DNA from: Anaerolineales bacterium
GTDB lineage: Bacteria > Chloroflexota > Anaerolineae > Anaerolineales > JABWBV01
Direction: 5' to 3'
Assembly: GCA_020634875.1 (NCBI GenBank)
Contig: JACKAX010000026.1
Span: 1 to 53,489, forward strand
DNA length: 53,489 nucleotides
This document shows positions 32,458 to 41,571 of the stretch, piece by piece. The notes under the pieces were generated by a model. It worked only from the letters and a program-made list of their open reading frames with translations, had not been told where the DNA came from and made no database searches. The position numbers and the translations under genes were made by a program. How positions within the stretch are numbered: position 1 is the stretch's first letter; every line of letters begins with the position of its first letter.

Positions 32458-33312
32458 TTAGTGTGCCCCTGCCGCCTGTCCTTGTTCGCCGGAGACCAAT
32501 TGAATGACGCCGAGGGCGACCCAGGTGAGGAGAAAACTGACAAAGGTGAGGGCTGCGGGTTGGTAGGCCAGATGTTGGCCGAGCAAAAACAGGTACGGGC
32601 CAAAGGTCGGAACGCCTAAAAAGGACGCCAGCACCACTTCGCCAACGACAATGGCAAAAGTGAGCAAGGCCCCACTTAGCAAAGACGAACGCAAATTCGG
32701 CAAGATCACTTTCGTGATAATGGTGAACCAGCTCGCGCCCAGACTTTGGGCGGCTTCGGTCAAGGTTCGCACGTCCACCGTCCGCATCCCGGTATCCACG
32801 GAGCGATACATGTATGGAAGTGAAAGCACCGTATATCCGGCGACAATAAGGACTGTCGTGCCGAATTTGTAGTTGGTTAGAGGTTGGATGAGGATGATGT
32901 CCGTAAAGGGTATCCCGACGGGGGTGCTGTAAATTCGGATCAAACCAAAGACCAGAATGATCGCGGGGATGACGAAGGGCAGGAGGGTGATAAATTCAAC
33001 AATCCGGCGGGCTTCCGGCACGCGTAAGCGAATCCAGTAGGCGGTCGGCACAGTGAGGGCGATGCTCACAACAATGGTGGAAAGGGCCAACACGTTGGAA
33101 AAGAGAAAGGTCTGCAAGAATTCAGGATCGGCAAAAGCTTTTTCGTAGGCGAGAAAACTGAGCGTATCCCTTTTCATTTGCAAAGAGAAATCGAGGGTGG
33201 CATACAAGGGCAAAATGAAATAAATCGCGCCCAAAATAAACCACAACCAACTCCAAAACCGATTGCCGAGTTTGAAAGATTTGGCGGGTTTTCCTGCGGT
33301 AGACGTTGTCAT
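32458..33312 (-). CDS. ABC importer permease 2
   Basis: 284 residues, binding-protein-dependent permease with six hydrophobic segments and the cytoplasmic EAA loop (LTEAAQSLGASWFTIITKVILP, G-x11-LP type). Start ATG 33312 overlaps the stop of permease 1 by 4 nt (ATGA). A much longer frame upstream is out of step with the family and is ignored. Confidence 0.9.
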   Translation of the reverse strand: MTTSTAGKPAKSFKLGNRFWSWLWFILGAIYFILPLYATLDFSLQMKRDTLSFLAYEKAFADPEFLQTFLFSNVLALSTIVVSIALTVPTAYWIRLRVPEARRIVEFITLLPFVIPAIILVFGLIRIYSTPVGIPFTDIILIQPLTNYKFGTTVLIVAGYTVLSLPYMYRSVDTGMRTVDVRTLTEAAQSLGASWFTIITKVILPNLRSSLLSGALLTFAIVVGEVVLASFLGVPTFGPYLFLLGQHLAYQPAALTFVSFLLTWVALGVIQLVSGEQGQAAGAH

Positions 33313-34205
33313 TTCAACCACCTCTCTGTTTTGCCTTGCAACCAGGAATACCCGGCCAGGGAAATCGTCATGATGAACACCATCCCCATCGCCATTGCAT
33401 ACCCCAGACCGGGATTGTGAAGCACATCCCCACGGATTTGAGCCCCAATCTGGATGGTGACAATGGGCAGGGTACCGCCCGTCAATGCGTAGGCTGTGGC
33501 ATACGCCCCAAACGCATTCCCGAAGAGCAAAATCATCGAGCCTAAAATGGAGGGCAAAAGAATGGGCAGGGCGATGTTTGTCCAGTATTGAAAGGTGCTC
33601 GCGCCTAATGTTTCGGCGGCCTCGCGCCATTCGCGCTTGAGGCCATCTAATGCGGGCGTCATGATCAGCACCATCAACGGGAACTGAAAATACATATAGG
33701 TCAGACTCAATCCGGTGAAACTGTATAAGTTAAAGCCGGACTGGTAAATATCCACTTGAAAAACATTTTTGAGAATCGCAGTGACGATGCCAGTGCGACC
33801 CAACGTAGCAACAAACGCAAACGCTAGTGGCACCCCAGCGAAGTTGGAGGCCACGCCTGAAAAGGTGATCATGGCACTTCGCATAAATTTAGGCAAGCCG
33901 CCTACAGTAATCGTGTAGGCTAGTAAAAAGCCAAAGATGCCGCCCCCCAACGCCGTGACGGCGCTAATTTCAATGCTTAATTTATAGGCATTGATAATGG
34001 TGGATTGCGTAAAAAGTTGAAGAATGTTATCGAGGGTAAATTGCCCGTCATTATTCGTAAAACTCCCCATAAATAACCGGATGGACGGTAACAGCATAAA
34101 CAAAAGAGCAAACAAAAAAAACGGCATAACCCCAATCCATTTGCGCCATGTATCGGAGATATTTTTTTTGTTTGTTTTTGGGGCTGAGAGAGTCATTTCT
34201 GTCAT
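33309..34205 (-). CDS. ABC importer permease 1
   Basis: 298 residues. Starts MTEMTLSAPKTNKKN with GAGGTG upstream on the minus strand; six or seven transmembrane helices follow. The EAA loop is WREAAETLGASTFQYWTNIALP. It pairs with permease 2, whose start overlaps its stop. Homologous to PotB/FbpB N-terminal halves. Confidence 0.9.
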   Translation of the reverse strand: MTEMTLSAPKTNKKNISDTWRKWIGVMPFFLFALLFMLLPSIRLFMGSFTNNDGQFTLDNILQLFTQSTIINAYKLSIEISAVTALGGGIFGFLLAYTITVGGLPKFMRSAMITFSGVASNFAGVPLAFAFVATLGRTGIVTAILKNVFQVDIYQSGFNLYSFTGLSLTYMYFQFPLMVLIMTPALDGLKREWREAAETLGASTFQYWTNIALPILLPSILGSMILLFGNAFGAYATAYALTGGTLPIVTIQIGAQIRGDVLHNPGLGYAMAMGMVFIMTISLAGYSWLQGKTERWLK

Positions 34206-34236
34206 TGTGCAGCACCTCAGAGCCTGGAAATTAGGA

Positions 34237-34265
34237 GTGAGACCCTGCTTTGGGCAGGGTCTCAC
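34237..34265 (-). promoter_or_regulatory. Stem-loop between binding-protein and permease genes
   Basis: GTGAGACCCTGC, loop TTTGG, GCAGGGTCTCAC: a perfect 12-bp stem with no T-run on the minus strand. Hairpins in this place in importer operons commonly stabilise the upstream message or partly stop transcription, so that binding protein exceeds permease. Confidence 0.7.
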
Positions 34266-34288
34266 GATTTTGAAGGATTTAGTTGTGT

Positions 34289-35428
34289 TTACGGGGCGTC
34301 TTGAATGTTTGCTCCAACAGCCGAGTCCCAGTTTTCAGTGATGAGAACTTTCGCGGCATCCAACTGTGCAACCGTCGGGAATACTGCGCCGGAAACGTCG
34401 GGGAGTTTTGCGAGCATATCGGCGGGGATGACGCCACGCGCGCGCATGTCCTGTTCCCGAATGGGGTGGCAATAGCCGCCCAACCAAGCCAGTTGCCCTT
34501 CGTCGGAGTAGAGGTATTCCATCCACAGTTTGGCAGCGTTGGGGTGCGGGGCGTAGGCGCTGATGGCCTGAACGTACACACCAGCAAAACGACCACTGGC
34601 GGGGACAACCACCTGCGCGGCGGGGTTCCCTTCAAAAGAGTCGATGGCGGCAAGGGCATTGTAGTCCCAGGTGATGCGGATGGGGGTTTCGCCTTTGGCA
34701 ACCAACCCATTGTTGGAGATCAACGGAACCAGGTTTCCACCAGAGTTCAGTTTTGCGAAGTAATCCAAACCGGGTTGGGCGTTATCCAACGAGCCGCCGT
34801 TTGCGAGGGCCGCGGCAAACACAGATTGAATAGCCTGGTTGGACGTGCGGGGATCGCCAGAGAGGGCAACCTGCCCAGAGTATTTGGGATCGAGCAAGTC
34901 AGACCAATCCTTCGGGACATCAGGTTGAATATCAGTGTTCACGAGGAAGGCCAACACACCGTAATAGTCACCGTACCAGTACCCATCAGCATCTTTGGCA
35001 TCAGCGGGAATGCTATCCCAGGTGGAGACTTTGTAGGGCATGAGCAAATTTTCAGCCTTGGAAGACGGACCGAACGCAAAACCAACGTCAATGACATCGG
35101 GAGCCTGCGGACCTTTGTTGTCTTTGTTCGCTTTGATGGCTTCGACTTCATCGCCGGAACCAGCATCGGGATTCAGTTCGTTAACTTCCAGACCATATTT
35201 GGCTTTGAAGCCGTCAATCACGGCACCGTAGTTGCACCAGTCGTGGGGCAGGGCAATCGTCGTGAGCGAGCCTTCAGCTTTTGCGGCAGCAACCAACTCG
35301 GCCATGGGATCTGCTTCCATGGCTTCAGTTGCCACGGAGGCCGGTTCTTCTGTTGCCGCAGGGGTACAAGCGGGCAGGATAAACGCAGCCACTAACAAAA
35401 CCATTAGTAATTTACGAAACTTAGACAT
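34289..35428 (-). CDS. ABC importer substrate-binding lipoprotein
   Basis: 379 residues. Lipobox signal peptide (MSKFRKLLMVLLVAAFILPA then C, Cys21) and the periplasmic-binding fold type of the COG1840/PotD superfamily (ALPHDWCNYGAVIDGFKAK, ISNNGLVAKGETPIRITWDY, LWMEYLYSDEGQ). The ligand is uncertain: iron, thiamine, polyamine and phosphonate binders share this fold. It is divergently placed from the ethanolamine genes, so an amine or an ethanolamine derivative is an untested idea. AAAGGAG precedes the ATG by 7 nt. Confidence 0.88.
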   Translation of the reverse strand: MSKFRKLLMVLLVAAFILPACTPAATEEPASVATEAMEADPMAELVAAAKAEGSLTTIALPHDWCNYGAVIDGFKAKYGLEVNELNPDAGSGDEVEAIKANKDNKGPQAPDVIDVGFAFGPSSKAENLLMPYKVSTWDSIPADAKDADGYWYGDYYGVLAFLVNTDIQPDVPKDWSDLLDPKYSGQVALSGDPRTSNQAIQSVFAAALANGGSLDNAQPGLDYFAKLNSGGNLVPLISNNGLVAKGETPIRITWDYNALAAIDSFEGNPAAQVVVPASGRFAGVYVQAISAYAPHPNAAKLWMEYLYSDEGQLAWLGGYCHPIREQDMRARGVIPADMLAKLPDVSGAVFPTVAQLDAAKVLITENWDSAVGANIQDAP

Positions 35429-35466
35429 ATATACTCCTTTACAAAAAAATTAGGGGGAACGGAATA

Positions 35467-35510
35467 ATTTTACCGTGATTAGTTAACACTCGCCAAGTAA
35501 AATAGTTAAC
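35467..35510 (-). promoter_or_regulatory. Promoter with flanking direct repeats for the ABC importer
   Basis: Minus strand: -35 TTGGCG (35491-35496), 18-bp spacer, -10 TAAAAT (35467-35472), 38 nt before the start. TAGTTAAC occurs twice on the plus strand (35480-35487 and 35503-35510), 23 bp apart and flanking the -35, as an operator might. Confidence 0.5.
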
Positions 35511-35757
35511 CTTTTTTTATGGGAAGGTTATGAATTGGTTTAAAGTAGGGACAATTGGCAATGGAATCTTCTAAAAATTCCTAGAAAATTGTGTGTCGCC
35601 TGTAAATAACAGGATCGCCCAAGATTTTTAAGATGTAGGTAACGGAAGAACTAAAAATGAAAAAGTCGCACGCCACCTTCTCGCGGTCATGGGGTTAAAC
35701 AATGCATAAATACTTTTTCGAGTTCTATAGGGGTTAATGGGAAAGATGAAATGGGTT

Positions 35758-35778
35758 TTGAGAAAATTATTTTCTCAA
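35758..35778. promoter_or_regulatory. Palindrome in the long leader of the permease gene
   Basis: TTGAGAAAA, TTA, TTTTCTCAA: nine perfect base pairs. Not followed by a T-run and not near a known terminator position; it may be an operator or an RNA hairpin. The gap 35429-35971 (over 500 nt) is AT-rich; apart from this site and the importer promoter I see no gene or known riboswitch in it. Confidence 0.4.
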
Positions 35779-35971
35779 TTTATTGATTATCTAGCTTATT
35801 CCCGTGAGAATAATAGAACCGCCCCTTTTTCAAATCAACAGGAGAATCTATATGGCAAATTATTTACGGAATTAATTTCCACCCTTGACTTTAACCTCAA
35901 AAATAGAAGACAAATTTCTCGGAATATCGAGAAGGTCAGCGTCTTATTGCAAATTCGTAGGAGATGTCAAA

Positions 35972-37576
35972 ATGGCTAATAAAGGAATGTCACGTGAAGA
36001 GATCATCAAGCAAGATATGAAAGATCTCCACAAGTTAGGGTACGCGCAACAATTATTCCGCGAAATGGGTGGATTCTCAAATTTTGCTATCTCGTTTTCT
36101 ATCATTTCAATTTTAACCGGCGCGATTCTACTGTTTGGTTATGGACTTGGTTTCGCAGGCCCCATCATTAACACACTTGGATGGCCGCTGGTTACCATCT
36201 TCGTTTTATGTATTGCCGCTTCTATGGCAGAACTGGCCTCCGCTTATCCGACAGCTGGAGGCCTTTATTTTTGGGCGCACCGGCTAGGGAACTACAAGTG
36301 GGCTTGGGTGACGGCTTGGTTCAATATGCTCGGCCAGATTATGATCACAGCGGGAATTGATTATGCGGCCGCGCTCTACATTGCGGGTGCAGTCAATCGC
36401 TTGTTTGGAACCGCGATAGATACGAACAGTGCCGCTACTGTAGTGATTGTGATGATCATTATTATGATCCCGCAGGTGCTAATCAATATTTTCGGTATTA
36501 AGCTAACGGCCAGGCTCAACGATTTTAGCGTGTATTGGCACATTGGCGGTGTACTTGTCATGGCCGTTTTGCTGATCGCCTTCGGAAAAGCAACGCAGCC
36601 CTTCAGTTTCTTGTTCAAGAGCGCGGTGAATACGGATTTAACCTCCTTTACTTCATTTGCTGCAGGCAGCTTTACATTCGATTCAATTATGATGAAAGCA
36701 CTAGGGCCTTTATACGCGGGAGGCGGTTTAGCACTGGCTTTTGTACTGGGTCTTTTACAAGCGCAATGGACGTACACCGGGTATGATGCCTCTGCTCACG
36801 TTGCAGAAGAAACGGTTATGGCTCGTTTGAATAGCGCTTGGGGTGTGTTTTTATCGGTTGCAGTTTCGTTTGTGGTGGGCTATATCATGTTGATCATCTT
36901 AACCCTGCACATCCCCAACGGTCTGGATGGGATTCCTGCAACGATTGATGCAGCCAATTCTCCCGCGGTGTTGTACATCGTCTACTCAAATTTTGATAAT
37001 GTGATCTTCGGCCACATTATTGCCATTATTATCGGTGTGGCGATGTGGTTATGCGGGCTATCATCCATCACCAGCATGAGCCGGATGTGGTTTGCTTTCG
37101 CTCGGGATGGAGGCATGCCTGGTCACAAGCTCATCAAGCAAATCCACCCCAAATGGCGCACCCCCATGTGGTCTATCTTGATTACCTGTACATTGGCGGT
37201 GCTGTTGACTGTGTATTCAGCGGTTTATTCCGTCATTGTCGCTGTAAGCACAACCGCTTTGTATCTTGCTTACGGGATTCCTATCTACCTCAACCTTCGC
37301 AACAAACTCAAAAAGCAGGGCGAGTACACAACAAAACAAACCGCGCCCTGGTTTCTCAAAGGATGGGGCGCAGCCATCAATGTAATCGCCATTGCATGGA
37401 TCGTCTTTATCACGTTCCTGTTCTCGATCCCGCCGAACGAATTGGCTGGATGGTCCATTATTATCCTGGCTGTATTTATGATTCTCTACTGGCAACTGGA
37501 CGCAAAAAAGCGTTTCACTGGCCCGAAACCCCATGCCGAAGAGGAACTCCGCAAGATTGAATCTGAAATGAGCTAG
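35972..37576 (+). CDS. APC-superfamily amino acid/choline-type permease
   Basis: 534 residues with about twelve transmembrane helices. The N-terminus MGGFSNFAISFSIISILTG is that of the ACT (amino acid/choline transporter) family, which includes GABA, choline and ethanolamine carriers, followed by MAELASAYPTAGGLYFWAHR and later HVAEETVMARLNSAWGVFLS. ATG 35972 is chosen since TAGGAGATG lies just upstream and the frame before it is unlike the family. The gene is more AT-rich than the ethanolamine enzymes, with less C-ending codon use. The position before eutN suggests an ethanolamine or choline importer, but this is context only. Confidence 0.85.
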   Translation: MANKGMSREEIIKQDMKDLHKLGYAQQLFREMGGFSNFAISFSIISILTGAILLFGYGLGFAGPIINTLGWPLVTIFVLCIAASMAELASAYPTAGGLYFWAHRLGNYKWAWVTAWFNMLGQIMITAGIDYAAALYIAGAVNRLFGTAIDTNSAATVVIVMIIIMIPQVLINIFGIKLTARLNDFSVYWHIGGVLVMAVLLIAFGKATQPFSFLFKSAVNTDLTSFTSFAAGSFTFDSIMMKALGPLYAGGGLALAFVLGLLQAQWTYTGYDASAHVAEETVMARLNSAWGVFLSVAVSFVVGYIMLIILTLHIPNGLDGIPATIDAANSPAVLYIVYSNFDNVIFGHIIAIIIGVAMWLCGLSSITSMSRMWFAFARDGGMPGHKLIKQIHPKWRTPMWSILITCTLAVLLTVYSAVYSVIVAVSTTALYLAYGIPIYLNLRNKLKKQGEYTTKQTAPWFLKGWGAAINVIAIAWIVFITFLFSIPPNELAGWSIIILAVFMILYWQLDAKKRFTGPKPHAEEELRKIESEMS

Positions 37577-37664
37577 AACTGTACCGGAAACGTCCAAACC
37601 CATGTCACAGAGGATTGGAGAGTTTGATACAATTCTCCAATCCTAATTTTTGTTTGAGGCTTTC

Positions 37665-37955
37665 ATGCGAATTGCTCTCGTGATTGGTTCCACTGTCTCC
37701 ACAATTAAAGATGAAACTTTGCAAGGTCGCAAACTCCTGATTGTCCAACCTGCAAACACAAAAGGGATCCCTTCTGGCGAGCCGTATGTTGCGGTAGACA
37801 CAGTCAGTGCCGGGAGGGGCGACCTTGTGCTTGTCACAGAATATTCGTCCGCTCGATATACAGGTTTCACCAAAAACCTCCCCATAGATGCCGTAATTGT
37901 AGGCGTCATCGACTCCCTCGAGGAGGGCGGAGAATACACTTACCAGAAAAGATAG
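37665..37955 (+). CDS. eutN: Microcompartment pentameric vertex protein EutN
   Basis: 96 residues, the usual length. MRIALVIGSTVSTIKDETLQ, LLIVQPAN and YVAVDTVSAGRGDLVLVTEYSSAR, then DAVIVGVIDS are the BMC-P (EutN/CcmL) pattern. Pentamers of this protein cap the vertices of a bacterial microcompartment. Start ATG 37665 follows TGAGG by 6 nt. The only other shell gene seen here is eutL. Confidence 0.93.
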   Translation: MRIALVIGSTVSTIKDETLQGRKLLIVQPANTKGIPSGEPYVAVDTVSAGRGDLVLVTEYSSARYTGFTKNLPIDAVIVGVIDSLEEGGEYTYQKR

Positions 37956-38020
37956 AAAGCAAAACATTAAACGTAAAACGGGATTGTTCAAGATTCTACA
38001 CGCGTCTTTCTACGTTTCCC
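37951..38020. repeat. Short-period repeat between eutN and eutA
   Basis: ATAGAAAGC, AAAACATTAAACGTAAAACG and, in the opposite sense, TCTTTCTACGTTTCCC. 8-9 nt steps; AAACGTA occurs on both sides in opposite orientation. Confidence 0.4.
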
Positions 38021-38021
38021 A

Positions 38022-39461
38022 ATGTCCGACTCCCGCACCCTTCTCTCTGTTGGCCTCGACGTGGGCACCACCACCACGCAAGTCATCTTCTCCCGCCTGG
38101 GGTTGAAAGATGTCGCGCGGGCCGGGCAAATTCCCCGGATCAGCATCACCGACCGGGAAGTGCTCTACCAAAGCCCGATTGTCTTCACCCCCCTGCTGGA
38201 CGCGGAAACCATCGACGCGGACACCCTCAACCAGATCGTGCGCGGCGAATATGCCCGGGCCGGGATCAACCCCCAGCAAGTGGAAACCGGCGCGGTCATC
38301 ATCACCGGGGAAACGGCAAAAAAGAAAAATGCGGATGAAATTTTGCGGGCGTTGTCCGGTTTGGCGGGGGAATTCGTTGTCAGCGTGGCGGGGCCAAACG
38401 TCGAAAGTCTGATCGCCGGACGCGGGGCGGGCGCAGCGGATTATTCTCAGGCGCATTACGCCACCGTCACCAACGTGGACATCGGCGGAGGGAGTGCGAA
38501 CAGCGTCACCTTTCAAACGGGCAACGCCCTCAGTGCCGCGGCGATGAACTTTGGCGGGCGGATGTTGATCATGGACCACGCCACTGGCAAAATCCGCCAT
38601 CTCGCCGACCCTGCGAAACAAATCCTGACCGATTTGGGGATGCAACTAAACGTGGGCGATTCCCCCTCGCTCGATCAACTGCGCCGTTTCACCCACCGCA
38701 TGGCAGACATGGCGCTGGAGTTGGTCGAAGGCACGGCTTCCCCACTCGCCCAAAAACTCTACCTGACCCCACCTGCCCCAGTTTCCGGTAAAGGTTCGGT
38801 GTTGATGTTTTCCGGCGGGATTGGGCACTACTACTACAATCCCATCGCCATCCAATCCGTCGCCGACGCGACCATCCATGACGACATCGGCCCCCTGCTC
38901 GCCGAATCCATGCGGAACCACGCGGGGTTGAACGCCTACGAAATTGCCAAACCCGCCCAAACCCTGCGGGCTACCGTTCTCGGCGCAGGGACACAAACCG
39001 TCACATTGTCCGGTTCCACGATCTGGGCCGAGCGGCAAATCCTGCCTGTGAAAAACGTCCCGGTCATCCGCCCCGCCCTGCCCGAAGGATTGCAAGCCAG
39101 CCTGGTCGCGTCCGCCATCTCCGCCGCGGTCCGCCGTTGGGATGTCAACCTCGCTACCGATCCCTTCGCGATTGCGCTTGAATTGAATCGTTCTCTGGAC
39201 TATACTCTGCTCACCCAACTGGCACACGGATTAAAAGAATTTTCAGGCAACTTGCCCCCCGAAAGGCCGCTGATCGTCATCATCGAGCGCGATTACGCCC
39301 AGGCGTTGGGGCAAACGGTCAAAGGTCTGGCTCCCGAACGGGCGTTGCTGGTGATCGACCAAGTCGGGCTGGCGGAAGGGGATTTTATTGATGTCGGCAC
39401 GCCGTTGATGGATGGAAGAGTTGTGCCGTTGAGTGTGAAAACGTTGATTTTTTATCATTAG
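38022..39461 (+). CDS. eutA: Ethanolamine ammonia-lyase reactivating factor EutA
   Basis: 479 residues, near the usual 467. An ASKHA-fold ATPase: SVGLDVGTTTTQVIFS for the first phosphate loop, AVIITGETAKKKNADEIL, and TNVDIGGGSANSVTFQTG for the second. It releases damaged cobalamin from EutBC so that fresh AdoCbl can bind. This is the expected companion of eutBC below. It ends 1 nt before the next start. Confidence 0.93.
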   Translation: MSDSRTLLSVGLDVGTTTTQVIFSRLGLKDVARAGQIPRISITDREVLYQSPIVFTPLLDAETIDADTLNQIVRGEYARAGINPQQVETGAVIITGETAKKKNADEILRALSGLAGEFVVSVAGPNVESLIAGRGAGAADYSQAHYATVTNVDIGGGSANSVTFQTGNALSAAAMNFGGRMLIMDHATGKIRHLADPAKQILTDLGMQLNVGDSPSLDQLRRFTHRMADMALELVEGTASPLAQKLYLTPPAPVSGKGSVLMFSGGIGHYYYNPIAIQSVADATIHDDIGPLLAESMRNHAGLNAYEIAKPAQTLRATVLGAGTQTVTLSGSTIWAERQILPVKNVPVIRPALPEGLQASLVASAISAAVRRWDVNLATDPFAIALELNRSLDYTLLTQLAHGLKEFSGNLPPERPLIVIIERDYAQALGQTVKGLAPERALLVIDQVGLAEGDFIDVGTPLMDGRVVPLSVKTLIFYH

Positions 39462-39462
39462 C

Positions 39463-40146
39463 ATGACTCAGTCAAACGATAACTTCTCCCGGCAAAATCC
39501 CTTGTTTGTCACCATCTCCTTCCTCGTGGTCATGGCAGTGCTTTTTATCGTTGTTATCGGGATTTTGCCTTATCGCACTTCCAACGCGACCTTGTCAGGA
39601 ACCCCCACCGTTACCCCCGATCCCTATCGCCAATATCAATTTGGCGTCACGGACTATCTGACTGGAAATTATCCGGCGGCGCTTGAAGATTTCACCCGTT
39701 CGATAGACGCCCAATATTCCCCCATGGAAGAGGCGCTTTATCAACGTGGGTTGGTCTACTATACTATTAGCGTGCAAAACGAGGATGAATCTGCGGCCGA
39801 CAACTCCATTGCCGATTTGGAAGCGGCGATAGCACTCGCCCCAAACTACTTTAAAGTCTATCCGGCTCTCGGTTGGTCTAATTTTCAAAAGGCTTCATTT
39901 GCAACAGGCGATGAACAAACCGCCTACTATCAAAAAGCGCTTGACATTTTCCAGCAAGGTGCGGCGCTCTACAAAAAAAACGGCAAAACGGACGCCCAAA
40001 TTTTTGACGGGTTGGGCTGGACAAATTACAAACTCGGCAATCTGGAAGTAGCCATAGAATTCTTTATGCAAGCTATCAACTTCAACCCCGGCCTGGAAGA
40101 TGCCCAAATCGGGCTGAACGCGGCCAAAGCTGACCTCGGCAAATAA
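39463..40146 (+). CDS. Membrane-anchored TPR protein in the eut operon
   Basis: 227 residues. One transmembrane helix near 14-42 (FVTISFLVVMAVLFIVVIGI) is followed by about four tetratricopeptide-like units (QFGVTDYLTGNYPAALEDF, ADLEAAIALAPNYFKVYPAL, YYQKALDIFQQGAALYKK, TNYKLGNLEVAIEFFMQAIN), all on the outside or the inside depending on topology. No known Eut function involves a TPR protein. Its position between eutA and eutB with a 1-nt gap suggests a role in the pathway or a chance insertion. Confidence 0.78.
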   Translation: MTQSNDNFSRQNPLFVTISFLVVMAVLFIVVIGILPYRTSNATLSGTPTVTPDPYRQYQFGVTDYLTGNYPAALEDFTRSIDAQYSPMEEALYQRGLVYYTISVQNEDESAADNSIADLEAAIALAPNYFKVYPALGWSNFQKASFATGDEQTAYYQKALDIFQQGAALYKKNGKTDAQIFDGLGWTNYKLGNLEVAIEFFMQAINFNPGLEDAQIGLNAAKADLGK

Positions 40147-40166
40147 CAATTTTTTCCTTCACCCTC

Positions 40167-40193
40167 CTTTGTGAACTTCGTGTTCTTAGTGGA
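40167..40193. repeat. 9-nt repeat (TTTGTGAAC, TTCGTGTTC, TTAGTGGAA) before eutB
   Basis: Three degenerate nonamers just upstream of the eutB start. I recognise similar phrases from gaps in other genomes, from memory only. Confidence 0.4.
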
Positions 40194-40201
40194 AAAGCCC
40201 C

Positions 40202-41569
40202 ATGCTCCTACGTGCCAAACTTCACGGCAAAACCTACGAATTCCCTGACATCCGCCTCCTCATGGGCAAAGCCAACGAGGAAAAATCCGGCGACCGCCTC
40301 GCGGGCGTGGGCGCAGAAAGCGCGGCAGAACGCGTCGCCGCCCGCCTCGTCCTCGCGGAAGTGCCCCTCTCCGTCCTCCACGACACCCCCGCGGTTCCCT
40401 ACGACCAGGATGAAGTCACTCGCGTCATCCACGATGCCGTGGATCAAACGGTGTACAACGAGATCAAAGGCTGGAAAGTGGGCGATTTCCGGGAATGGCT
40501 CCTCGCCGACACCACAACCCCCGACATGATCCGCCGCGTCTCCAACGGCCTCACCGCCGAGATGATCGCCGGCGTCACCAAACTCATGTCTAACATGGAC
40601 TTGATGTACGCGGCCAAGAAAATCCCCGTCACCGCCCACTGCGCCAACACGATTGGCACACCCGGCACGCTCTCCTCCCGCAACCAGCCCAACCACCCCA
40701 CCGACTCCCCCGAAGGCATCCGTGCCGAAATTTACGAGGGTCTCTCCTACGGCTCCGGCGACTCCGTCATCGGCATCAACCCCGTAGACGACTCCTACGG
40801 CTCGGTCTCCCGCCTGCTCGACATGACTTACGAAGTCATCAAAACCTGGGACATCCCCACTCAAAACTGCGTTCTCGCCCACGTCACCACCCAAATGAAG
40901 TGCATGGAAGCGGGTTCCCCGGTCGGGTTGGTGTTCCAATCGCTCGCCGGGTCGCAGAAGGGCAACGAGTCTTTCGGCATCTCCGTCGGCATGTTGGACG
41001 AAGCCTACGACCTCGCCAAAAAACACTGCTTCCCAAAAGGCCCCAACTTCATGTATTTTGAAACCGGTCAGGGTGCGGAACTCTCCGCGGAGGCGCACAA
41101 CGGCTGGGATCAGCTCGTCCTCGAGGCCCGGTGCTACGGCCTCGCCAAACGCTACCACCCCTTCCAAGTCAACACCGTCGTCGGCTTTATCGGCCCCGAA
41201 TATTTGTACGACGCCCGACAGATTCAACGAGCGGGCCTCGAAGATCACTTCATGGGCAAACTCACGGGCATCCCGATGGGCGTAGATGCCTGCTACACCA
41301 ACCACGCCCGCGCCGACCAAAACGCCATCGAAAACCTCGCGGTCATGCTCACCGCCGCCGGATGCAACTACTTCATGGGCGTCCCCATGGGCGACGACTC
41401 CATGCTCTCCTACCAATGCACCTCCTTCCACGACGCCCCCACCCTGCGCCAACTCTTCGGCCTGCGTCCCGCGCCCGAGTTTGAAAAATGGATGGAATCG
41501 CTCGGTCTCCTCAAAAACGGCGTCCTCACCGAAAAAGCCGGAGACCCGACGATCTTTCTAAAGAGATAA
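40202..41569 (+). CDS. eutB: Ethanolamine ammonia-lyase large subunit
   Basis: 455 residues (E. coli EutB has 453). Matches throughout: PDIRLLMGKANEEKSGDRLA, VHDAVDQTVYNEIKGWKVGD-like region, IGTPGTLSSRNQPNHPTDS, GLVFQSLAGSQKGNESFGI, FYFETGQG-like MYFETGQGAELSAEAHNG and TNHARADQNAIENLA. With EutC and adenosylcobalamin it converts ethanolamine to acetaldehyde and ammonia. Like most genes around it, it is rich in C-ending codons. Followed by eutC after 2 nt. Confidence 0.97.
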   Translation: MLLRAKLHGKTYEFPDIRLLMGKANEEKSGDRLAGVGAESAAERVAARLVLAEVPLSVLHDTPAVPYDQDEVTRVIHDAVDQTVYNEIKGWKVGDFREWLLADTTTPDMIRRVSNGLTAEMIAGVTKLMSNMDLMYAAKKIPVTAHCANTIGTPGTLSSRNQPNHPTDSPEGIRAEIYEGLSYGSGDSVIGINPVDDSYGSVSRLLDMTYEVIKTWDIPTQNCVLAHVTTQMKCMEAGSPVGLVFQSLAGSQKGNESFGISVGMLDEAYDLAKKHCFPKGPNFMYFETGQGAELSAEAHNGWDQLVLEARCYGLAKRYHPFQVNTVVGFIGPEYLYDARQIQRAGLEDHFMGKLTGIPMGVDACYTNHARADQNAIENLAVMLTAAGCNYFMGVPMGDDSMLSYQCTSFHDAPTLRQLFGLRPAPEFEKWMESLGLLKNGVLTEKAGDPTIFLKR

Positions 41570-41571
41570 CC

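Noticed and set aside
32458..33630. 390-residue version of permease 2
   Set aside because: The extra 106 residues lie inside permease 1 in another frame and are not like any permease; the ATGA-overlap start at 33312 is preferred.
35737..35979. 80-codon AT-rich frame in the leader of the permease gene
   Set aside because: No ribosome site, no recognisable features, overlaps the true start and another frame; likely chance.
35429..38021. Cobalamin riboswitch or EutV-type antiterminator hairpins expected near eut genes
   Set aside because: No B12-box-like or paired antiterminator motif was recognised in the gaps; a covariance-model search would be decisive.
40208..41452. 414-codon open frame opposite eutB
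   Set aside because: eutB is unmistakable on the plus strand; the antisense frame is open because of strong C-ending codon use.
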